In this document: positions 15,337-21,251 of the stretch, in pieces | Layout: each line of letters opens with the position of its first letter | Numbering within the stretch: the stretch's first letter is position 1 | DNA from: JANWYT01 sp046719465 | GTDB lineage: Bacteria > Chloroflexota > Anaerolineae > Aggregatilineales > Phototrophicaceae | Direction: 5' to 3' | Assembly: GCA_046719465.1 (NCBI GenBank) | Contig: JBDNCV010000062.1 | Coordinates: 1-21,251 of the forward strand | Length of the DNA stretch: 21,251 bases | Notes under the pieces: model-generated | What the model was told of the DNA's origin: nothing | Database searches by the model: none | What the model saw: the letters and a program-made list of their open reading frames with translations, nothing else | Program-made: the position numbers and the translations under genes

Positions 15337-16212
15337 CTAGTGCGGCGCGACATCGTAGCGCGCGAGGCGCTCATGATAGGCAGCTAGGATGCGCTGGCCG
15401 TGGTCTTGAAAGTGGCCTTTGACGGCGTGTGGGCCGATGACCGCGGCGGCGTCAGCTTGGATGCGCTGTTGAAATCGCGCTGACTTACGCCGGTACTCAA
15501 GCGCGTCGAGCAAATTCCCGAGGCGGCCACCCAATAGGTATTCAAGCGTGCGCTTGAGCATGAGCTGCGCTTCATTGGCAAGCGGGGGCTGAGCGCTGCT
15601 GTTCGGCAGGAAGTCCCATGCCCAGTCGTTGGCCTCAAGCAGGTCGCGGTAGTGGGCGTAGCCGTACACTGGCCGCATCTGTGCCAGCTCATGGGCGACG
15701 TAAAGGTCGGTGCGCGTCTGCGGGAGCTTATCGGCAGCCAGCACGTAATTTGGGCAGAGTTCCACCCCACGCAGGCGGGCAAGCCGCACCAGCGCAATCG
15801 CCAGCGCCCGCGTGAGCCACACGCGCCCGGGCTGCACGATCAGCATGTAGTCGATGTCGTCAGCGGGGTGCGACGGGTTGTTCATGGCCACCGCGCCGGT
15901 GATCGCCACCATGCGCACAAACGGGATCTGCGCCAGCCAGTGGCCGTAGCGCTGGGCCGTGTGCAGCAGCGGGGCGGCGTGAGCTTGCCGCTCCAACCGC
16001 CGCGCGATCAGCTCAGGGCGGGATCGCAGGAAGACGTAGCCCTGCTGCTGGCAGAGCAGCGCTTGCAAGCGTGCCGACGATGCGAGCAAGCACTCGATTT
16101 CGCGCACGGACTCTGCTTCTCGCCCGATCAGGTAAAGGTAAATTTCTTCAACGGTCAGTGGAAAGTCGAAAATGTCCGCGTACAAGACTGTGCGCAGAAT
16201 GGCCGATTCCAT
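15337..16212 (-). CDS. Predicted nucleotidyltransferase-fold protein
   Basis: 291 residues; ATG 16212 has a strong GGGGGGAA ribosome site 8 nt upstream. The N-terminal about 75 residues look like a winged-helix ('VLYADIFDFPLTVEEIYLYL...'). The middle has a Pol-beta-type nucleotidyltransferase signature: 'ITGAVAMNN' (G106, with Ala at the usual Ser of GS) and 'DDIDYMLIV' (D119-x-D121 as metal ligands). A helical C-terminal half follows ('LMLKRTLEYLLGG'). Related predicted nucleotidyltransferases are found with glycan or lipid biosynthesis genes in environmental bacteria; the substrate is not known. The Ser-to-Ala change may reduce or alter activity. It is the last of the - strand genes, with its own promoter in a 60-bp gap. 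Confidence 0.72.
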   Translation of the reverse strand: MESAILRTVLYADIFDFPLTVEEIYLYLIGREAESVREIECLLASSARLQALLCQQQGYVFLRSRPELIARRLERQAHAAPLLHTAQRYGHWLAQIPFVRMVAITGAVAMNNPSHPADDIDYMLIVQPGRVWLTRALAIALVRLARLRGVELCPNYVLAADKLPQTRTDLYVAHELAQMRPVYGYAHYRDLLEANDWAWDFLPNSSAQPPLANEAQLMLKRTLEYLLGGRLGNLLDALEYRRKSARFQQRIQADAAAVIGPHAVKGHFQDHGQRILAAYHERLARYDVAPH

Positions 16213-16242
16213 CTTGTGGTTCCCCCCAAGTTGCTACCGCCA

Positions 16243-16271
16243 ATTGTATGCTGTTTTGGGGAAACTGACGA
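16243..16271 (-). promoter_or_regulatory. Candidate promoter for the nucleotidyltransferase gene (TCGTCA-17-TACAAT)
   Basis: Minus-strand TCGTCA (16271-16266), 17-bp spacer, TACAAT (16248-16243). The start near 16236 would give a leader of about 24 nt containing the strong ribosome site. It lies in the gap after the PPC-domain gene. Confidence 0.42.
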
Positions 16272-16272
16272 A

Positions 16273-17787
16273 TCACCAGCGCCATGCCCATACGCTGCGC
16301 AGGCGACAAGTGGTGTCCTGTGGGTCGAAGTTGACCGCTGCTGTGCCGATGGGGCCGTTCAGTGGGCTGTGGTCGAACGCGGCGAAGTAACGACCATCAA
16401 CAAACAGGTGAACACGCTCGCCTGCGGCGATCATCATGAGCCACACCTGCGGCGCGCGTGTGGGCAGCTGGGCGTACTGCGTGTCGTGGAAGGCATCCCC
16501 AGCACGGCGCGAGAGGCCATAACCACCTTCGGTATCGGTGAAAGCCAGCAGATAGTTCGTGCCGTCACGACGTGCGATGAGGCCGCACCCGCCGACACCT
16601 TGCCGCGCCGTCGTGATGGAGATGACCGCACTGTACACGAAATTTTCCACGCTGAGGCCGCGCGCCAGCGGCGCTTCGAACACGCCCGCGCCGCTAAATG
16701 TGCTGGTCGTCTCGCTAATGTCGAGCACCTGCTCACCACCAATGGGGATGAGGCCGGCGCGATGAAGCTGGCGCGCGATAAACGCTGCCGAGCCGGGCTG
16801 GATCGTGCTGGGCAGGATGCGCGCCCCGTCCACTTGCACAGGGGTTGTGATGAGGAAGTTATCAAATGTGGCTTGCACAGTCGCATCGAGCGTGCTGCGG
16901 GACTGAACGACGAAGCCCAGCAAGCCGTCACCCTCTATCGCGCGGGTGGGAACCGTCCCGACCAACAGACCATCGTAGAACACATCGAAGCCGCCGACCG
17001 TGGATAACACGCCGATGCTGAAGCGCGTGCTGCCCGCGCGGATGGCAGGGTGAGTGTTCCAATCGCGCAGGACAGTACGTTCTGCCCCTTGGAACAGCAG
17101 CATGCGCCACAGGCCGCGCTCATCAAACTCGACCTGATAGCGGCTTCCGTCGGGCTGGATGCGGGCCGCCATGCCGATGATCCAACCGCCGCGATGGCTG
17201 ACGCTGGTCACGTCGACGCTGGCGTAAACGGTGCCGCTGCGGCTGCGCGGGTGCAGTGCGACGCCGAGCTGTTCGATGCCTTGAACGCCCATCACCAGTT
17301 CGCCGCTGCGCTGAAATAGGGCGAGCGGGCTGCTCACGTCCAGTGGCGCAGTGTCGGTGTCCACCTCAAAGCGATCAGAGAGCAAGGTGTTGGAAAAACC
17401 GGCGTTCATGGCCAAGCGGAACGCGCCACCCTCACGGTTGACCGCGCGCAGCTCCAGCCGATAGTCGCCGGTGCGCGGGACGGTGAACGCCTCGATTAGC
17501 GCGTCGGTGCGATTCGGATAGTCATAGTCATCGTTGGACGCAAGCGTGGTGCCGCTGGCGTTGACGATGGTCAGGGCGGGGTCGAGCCTGCCGTCGTCTG
17601 ATTGAGCGATGAAGGACAGCACGTTGCCTTCGCGCGCGCTGAAGGTGTACACGAGCGTTTCGTTGGGCGCGATCCGCCCCGTGATTGTCTCACCGGCGGT
17701 GAGGGAGGGCGTTTGCGCTGCGGCGATGATTATGCCTATGCTGGCCACCCCCAGCGCCATCAGCGCTCTCAGCTTTTGGGCATCCAA
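16273..17787 (-). CDS. Secreted protein with PPC domain and two LamG-like beta-sandwich domains
   Basis: 504 residues from TTG 17787, 495 from ATG 17760. TTG is preferred because it gives a positively charged signal-peptide start ('MDAQKLRAL') and has AGGAG 11 nt upstream; ATG 17760 would leave a signal peptide without basic residues. After the signal segment ('MALGVASIGIIIAAAQT') residues about 30-130 match a bacterial pre-peptidase C-terminal (PPC) domain ('TGRIAPNETLVYTF...DYDYPNRTDALIEAFTVPRTGDYRLEL'). Two concanavalin-like sandwiches follow (about 140-315 and 345-504), each with a sugar- or ligand-binding-type layout ('VFYDGLLVGT', 'LFVDGRYFAA'). No protease or hydrolase motif is seen, so it is probably a cell-surface binding protein. 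The TTG start overlaps the preceding membrane-protein gene by 19 bp. Confidence 0.72.
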   Translation of the reverse strand: MDAQKLRALMALGVASIGIIIAAAQTPSLTAGETITGRIAPNETLVYTFSAREGNVLSFIAQSDDGRLDPALTIVNASGTTLASNDDYDYPNRTDALIEAFTVPRTGDYRLELRAVNREGGAFRLAMNAGFSNTLLSDRFEVDTDTAPLDVSSPLALFQRSGELVMGVQGIEQLGVALHPRSRSGTVYASVDVTSVSHRGGWIIGMAARIQPDGSRYQVEFDERGLWRMLLFQGAERTVLRDWNTHPAIRAGSTRFSIGVLSTVGGFDVFYDGLLVGTVPTRAIEGDGLLGFVVQSRSTLDATVQATFDNFLITTPVQVDGARILPSTIQPGSAAFIARQLHRAGLIPIGGEQVLDISETTSTFSGAGVFEAPLARGLSVENFVYSAVISITTARQGVGGCGLIARRDGTNYLLAFTDTEGGYGLSRRAGDAFHDTQYAQLPTRAPQVWLMMIAAGERVHLFVDGRYFAAFDHSPLNGPIGTAAVNFDPQDTTCRLRSVWAWRW

Positions 17788-18410
17788 TGGGGGAACTGCT
17801 CCTGAAGGGTGTTCAACAACTGCGCGAACTCGTCGAGGGTGACTTCCGCGCCGTGCAGGCTGCGGTAGGTCTCGGCAGTGTAGAGGCGGCGCATCACTCC
17901 CGCGGACTTGAGCGATTCGTCTTTGGGGCGCTCCAGCAGGTGAAACAGCGGGCGCTGCGCCAGCGCCTCAAACTGCTCAGGCGAGGCAAAGGTATAGATG
18001 GGGATGTAGGTGTCGTCCTGCTCCAACGTCAGCACAATGACGTGCCAGCCTTTGCGCACGCGGCTGTTGCGCTTGACGACGAAGTGGTAGAGCATGGCGT
18101 TCACGTGCTGCTCGGCGTTGATGGCTTCCTCAACGTCTTGATGCTTGAGCAGGCGAATCGACGCTGTGTCGACGTTGAGGGCGCGCCCGCTTGGCCAGCG
18201 ATCGCGCAGCAAGCGCTCGGTCACGCTGGCGGCAGCTGCGGCCACCGCAAAGCCGACGATGATCCCAATGAGCCAGCCGTCCGGCATCACGGCGACGATG
18301 ACCGCCAGCGGCAGCAGGAACCCAACCAAGAGCGATACACAGCCCACAGCGCGCTTGCCGCCGTGTTCTGCATCAACTGGCATGTGAAAAGGGAGCGATA
18401 ACGTTGTCAT
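17769..18410 (-). CDS. Two-TM membrane protein of unknown function
   Basis: 213 residues from ATG 18410. A short N-terminal tail is followed by two hydrophobic helices (about 21-41 and 45-63) in a hairpin, then about 150 residues of soluble alpha/beta domain ('VRKGWHVIVLTLEQDDTYIPIYTFASPEQF') that would face the cytoplasm if the short loop 'PDG' is outside. I do not recognise the family. The C-terminal helix 'TLDEFAQLLNTLQEQFPHW' is amphipathic. It overlaps the secreted PPC/LamG gene (19 bp with its TTG start), so the two are probably one operon. A promoter candidate lies just upstream. Confidence 0.65.
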   Translation of the reverse strand: MTTLSLPFHMPVDAEHGGKRAVGCVSLLVGFLLPLAVIVAVMPDGWLIGIIVGFAVAAAAASVTERLLRDRWPSGRALNVDTASIRLLKHQDVEEAINAEQHVNAMLYHFVVKRNSRVRKGWHVIVLTLEQDDTYIPIYTFASPEQFEALAQRPLFHLLERPKDESLKSAGVMRRLYTAETYRSLHGAEVTLDEFAQLLNTLQEQFPHWMPKS

Positions 18411-18441
18411 GACACAATTTCAATTTAGCGACCGTTGCATA

Positions 18442-18470
18442 ACGATAGCGACGATGGGGGCTTCTGGCAA
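18442..18470 (-). promoter_or_regulatory. Candidate promoter for the two-TM/PPC operon (TTGCCA-17-TATCGT)
   Basis: Minus-strand TTGCCA (18470-18465, 5 of 6), a 17-bp spacer and TATCGT (18447-18442, 4 of 6). The start near 18435 gives a leader of about 25 nt. It lies in the 74-bp gap after the response regulator gene, so the operon need not read through from it. Confidence 0.42.
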
Positions 18471-18484
18471 CAGGCAGTTGACGC

Positions 18485-19195
18485 TCAGCGCGTGAAAGGA
18501 ATGTAATAGCCGACGTTGGGCACGGTGATGATGTAGGTTGGGTCGCGGTCTTTTTCTTCGATTTTTTGGCGCAGGCGCGAGATATTGACACGCAGCACGC
18601 GATAATCGCTGCCGAAGTTCTCCCCCCACACGCTGCGGCTGAGTTCCTCATGCGTAACGACGTGGCCTGCGTTGCGCATCAACTGCGCGAGGATGGCGTA
18701 CTCGATGGGGGTCAAGTTCACGCGCTGACCGCGCACAAAAGCGATGCGACGCGCGATGTCTAGCTCGAGCTGACGGACGACGAGGCGCGTGGGTGGACGA
18801 GGCGACCACTCAATCCGACGGCGGATGGCGCGGATGCGGGCCACCAACTCCTCGGGGCTGAAGGGCTTCGACAGGTAGTCGTCTGCGCCGTCCTCAAGGG
18901 CAGCCACACGGTCATTGCCCGTGCCATAGCCGCTGAGGATGATCATCGGCTGGTCGTAGGATTCGCTGCGGGCACGGCGCAGCACCTCCAACCCGCTCAT
19001 GTCTGGCAGTTTGATATCTAGCAGGACTAAATCGTAGTTTTGGCTCATGTACTGCAGAGCTTCTCCACCGCTTTCAACAGCAGTTGCCTCGAAGCCTGCA
19101 TTCGTCAGCAGATCACAGATGACTTCAGCCGTGTCTAGCTCATCTTCGACGACCAGAATTCTTGCGAGTGGTTCCGTCAATTCTGCCATGACCAT
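18485..19195 (-). CDS. OmpR-family response regulator
   Basis: 236 residues from ATG 19195, with AGG 9 nt upstream; TTG 19261 and ATG 19189 are alternatives. The receiver has acidic E18/D19 ('LVVEDE'), phosphoacceptor D60 ('VLLDIKLPDMSG'), S88 in the switch position ('IILSGYG') and K110 ('YLSKPF'). The C-terminal winged helix has the OmpR/PhoB plan: 'LTPIEYAILAQLMRNAGHVVTHEELSRSVWG', recognition helix 'YRVLRVNISRLRQKIE' and wing 'YIITVPNVGYYIPF'. It should bind direct repeats upstream of its targets when phosphorylated. No kinase gene is adjacent; the GAF-PAS kinase at 10767-12338 is the only one in the window and could be a partner, which is unproven. Confidence 0.95.
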   Translation of the reverse strand: MVMAELTEPLARILVVEDELDTAEVICDLLTNAGFEATAVESGGEALQYMSQNYDLVLLDIKLPDMSGLEVLRRARSESYDQPMIILSGYGTGNDRVAALEDGADDYLSKPFSPEELVARIRAIRRRIEWSPRPPTRLVVRQLELDIARRIAFVRGQRVNLTPIEYAILAQLMRNAGHVVTHEELSRSVWGENFGSDYRVLRVNISRLRQKIEEKDRDPTYIITVPNVGYYIPFTR

Positions 19196-19299
19196 TGAAT
19201 TAGACCTGATAAACAAACGCTGTTCCAACTTGAGTGTAACATGAACCTGTTTTTTGCACAAAATCGCTCACTGGCGATGCCGAGACGAGTTTGTGTCAT
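19177..19299 (-). CDS. Possible 40-residue leader ORF overlapping the response regulator start
   Basis: ATG 19299 follows GGGGTGA at about 4 nt and opens a frame of 40 codons to TGA at 19179-19177, running 19 bases past the response regulator ATG in another frame. The peptide ('MTQTRLGIASERF...') has no recognisable motif and has three Trp near its end. The overlap of stop and start would suit translational coupling, but the proximal promoter candidate lies inside this ORF. Support is only the ribosome site and position. Confidence 0.15.
   Translation of the reverse strand: MTQTRLGIASERFCAKNRFMLHSSWNSVCLSGLIQWSWQN
19233..19261 (-). promoter_or_regulatory. Candidate proximal promoter of the response regulator (TTGTGC-17-TGTTACACT)
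   Basis: Minus-strand TTGTGC (19261-19256), a 17-bp spacer and TACACT (19238-19233) preceded by TGT, an extended -10. The start near 19226 gives a 31-nt leader to ATG 19195. Confidence 0.45.
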
Positions 19300-19310
19300 G
19301 CTTTCACCCC

Positions 19311-19387
19311 GTTACAATCTGATAAGCTCGCCTGCGTTCGACATGCTGCAGATGCTGCTCAGCGATTGTAACCTTGTTGATAAGCTC
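19311..19387. repeat. Nested inverted and direct repeats in the response-regulator leader
   Basis: GTTACAATC (19311-19319) and GATTGTAAC (19364-19372) form a perfect 9-bp inverted repeat with 44 bp between. TGATAAGCTC occurs at 19320-19329 and again at 19378-19387, a perfect 10-bp direct repeat with 58-bp offset. The second copy directly abuts the TATAAT on the minus strand. The layout could be operator half-sites for a DNA-binding protein or the stem of a structured RNA leader. Confidence 0.6.
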
Positions 19388-19416
19388 ATTATAACGGTTG
19401 CCTTCAGGTAGAGCAA
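19388..19416 (-). promoter_or_regulatory. Candidate distal promoter (TTGCTC-17-TATAAT)
   Basis: Minus-strand TTGCTC (19416-19411), a 17-bp spacer and a perfect TATAAT (19393-19388). Transcription would begin near 19381 inside one copy of the 10-bp repeat, giving a leader of about 186 nt before the response regulator, or a separate small RNA. Confidence 0.42.
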
Positions 19417-19458
19417 ATCACGCGGGCAAGCCGAATGGAAGCCAGCGTCGCAGGAATG

Positions 19459-19475
19459 GCGCTGCAGGCCAGCGC
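19459..19475 (-). terminator. Short hairpin right after the anti-sigma-like gene (weak terminator)
   Basis: GCGCTG and CAGCGC enclose a 5-nt loop and sit directly behind the stop codon. There is no U tract after it, so it is at best a weak or factor-dependent end, or an mRNA 3'-end stabiliser. Confidence 0.2.
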
Positions 19476-20518
<1,043 letters not shown>

Positions 20519-20522
<4 letters not shown>

Positions 20523-21097
20523 GAGCGCTTGCCCCTGTGGTAGCTGCGTGGTTTATCGGTGCTGCCCAGCTTCTCGCCGAGGGCTTTCAATGCGCGATGT
20601 TGGAGCGCGCGCACGGCGGTTTCAGACTTGGCCAAGATCGCTGCAACTTCAGTGTGTGACAAGTTCCGCATGAAGCGCAGGATAAGGATATCTTGGTACT
20701 CGGCAGGAAGGGCATGCAGCGCCTTCAGCAACTGCTCGCGCTCCTCCTGCTGCGCGAGGCGCTCAAATGGGTCGGTGTCGTTGCTGCGCTCATCTTCGGT
20801 GAGTGTCGATACGCGCATCTGCTTGTGTTGGCGGTAATGTTCGTTCACAAGATTGGCCGCAATTCGAAAAAGCCATGCACCAAACGGCAATCCACGATCC
20901 TCATAGGTAGTCAACCCGCGCACCATTCGTAAAAACACCTCCCCAGTGAGATCCTCCGCCACTGTGCTCGACTCCACGCGGTAGCTGATGTATTGGAAGA
21001 TGGGGTCGCTGTATGCTTTGTAAAGGTCGCTGATAGCTCCTTTATCACCGGCTTGCGCGCGCGCGATGATGTCGCGCTCGTTGGTGCGCTCATCCAT
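20519..21097 (-). CDS. ECF-type sigma-70 family RNA polymerase sigma factor
   Basis: 192 residues, typical for a group IV sigma. Region 2 is seen in 'LYKAYSDPIFQYISYRV...AEDLTGEVFLRMVRGL' and 'LPFGAWLFRIAANLVNEHYRQ' (core and -10 binding). After an acidic linker, region 4 ('LPAEYQDILILRFMRNLSHTEVAAILAKSETAVRALQHRALKAL') carries the -35-binding helix-turn-helix. The next gene overlaps its stop (ATGA) and is a membrane protein placed as its anti-sigma factor, so activity is probably held at the membrane until an outside signal is received. The upstream region has an inverted repeat and an extended -10 candidate. Whether it controls its own promoter cannot be judged from one copy. Confidence 0.94.
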
Positions 21098-21118
21098 GGG
21101 TCACACGCTCGCCATATG

Positions 21119-21151
21119 TTTGCACGCATAGGTGCAGCTCTGAAGTGCAAA
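21119..21151. repeat. Inverted repeat TTTGCAC-19-GTGCAAA upstream of the sigma gene
   Basis: TTTGCAC (21119-21125) and GTGCAAA (21145-21151) are a perfect 7-bp inverted repeat, and a third half-site GTGCA lies at 21132-21136, forming a tighter hairpin with TGCAC 21121-21125. It lies 22-54 bp before the sigma ATG, within the probable 5' leader, as an operator or RNA structure. Confidence 0.45.
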
Positions 21152-21197
21152 TAGGTCACAGGCTCCGGCGCTGCCAATGAGAGATATTGATTGCTTT

Positions 21198-21206
21198 TTT
21201 ATAACA
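21198..21206 (-). promoter_or_regulatory. Possible extended -10 (TGTTATAAA) upstream of the sigma gene
   Basis: Minus-strand TGTTATAAA would start transcription near 21192, leaving a 95-nt leader that contains the TTTGCAC/GTGCAAA repeat. No -35 is recognisable. The rest of 21098-21251 shows no gene; a small CGTGG/CCACG inverted repeat (21230-21244) is also present. Confidence 0.25.
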
Positions 21207-21251
21207 ACGCAGAACGGCGCATAATGTGACGTGGAAACGCCACGATGTAGT

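Noticed and set aside
15652..17007. A 451-codon + strand frame opposite the nucleotidyltransferase and PPC genes
   Set aside because: It crosses two opposite-strand genes and their promoter gap without any domain or ribosome site; a high-GC shadow frame.

Overview
The window is GC-rich, gene-dense bacterial chromosome with almost no spare DNA. The gene content suggests a member of the Chloroflexota, Anaerolineae-like: a YqhQ/DUF1385 membrane protein, a CpXC zinc-ribbon protein, a sigma/anti-sigma pair whose second member has a Thr/Ala-rich linker and DUF5666-like domains, and secreted clan GH-A-like proteins. That placement is inference from gene families; there is no rRNA or other marker here. 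I see no rRNA, tRNA, CRISPR array, insertion sequence or phage gene.

Left part (1-9.7 kb). A 5'-truncated metallophosphoesterase (+) ends against a convergent fmt-ykgJ pair (-). fmt is divergent from recJ (+). recJ overlaps a secreted glycoside-hydrolase-like gene by 8 bp, and a YqhQ-like membrane protein follows. That gene meets a convergent methyltransferase lying just downstream of mutS (-). So translation initiation (fmt), recombination and repair (recJ) and mismatch repair (mutS) sit among less well understood envelope genes.

Middle (9.7-15.3 kb). A divergent promoter region separates mutS from a + strand run: a ROK-family sugar kinase/regulator lacking the usual zinc-binding cysteines, a soluble GAF-PAS histidine kinase, a CpXC zinc-ribbon protein with a long helical tail, and a second secreted GH-A-like protein. 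The run ends at a clear intrinsic terminator at about 15.3 kb.

Right part (15.3-21.25 kb). Everything is on the - strand. Read in transcription order it is: an ECF-type sigma factor, its overlapping single-pass membrane anti-sigma-like partner ending in (Met-Gly)n repeats, a structured about 280-bp leader, an OmpR-type response regulator, a two-TM membrane protein overlapping a secreted PPC/LamG-like protein, and a predicted nucleotidyltransferase. The region reads as signal transduction plus envelope functions. The most unusual items are the Met-Gly tail and repeat-built linker of the anti-sigma-like protein, and the leader before the response regulator with nested inverted and direct repeats.

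Regulation. Several gene starts are preceded by an extended -10 of the form TGnTAnnnT, sometimes with a -35 at 17 bp. One (the histidine kinase) would give a leaderless transcript. Many start codons listed here are my choice between ATG and upstream TTG/GTG, and are stated in each entry.
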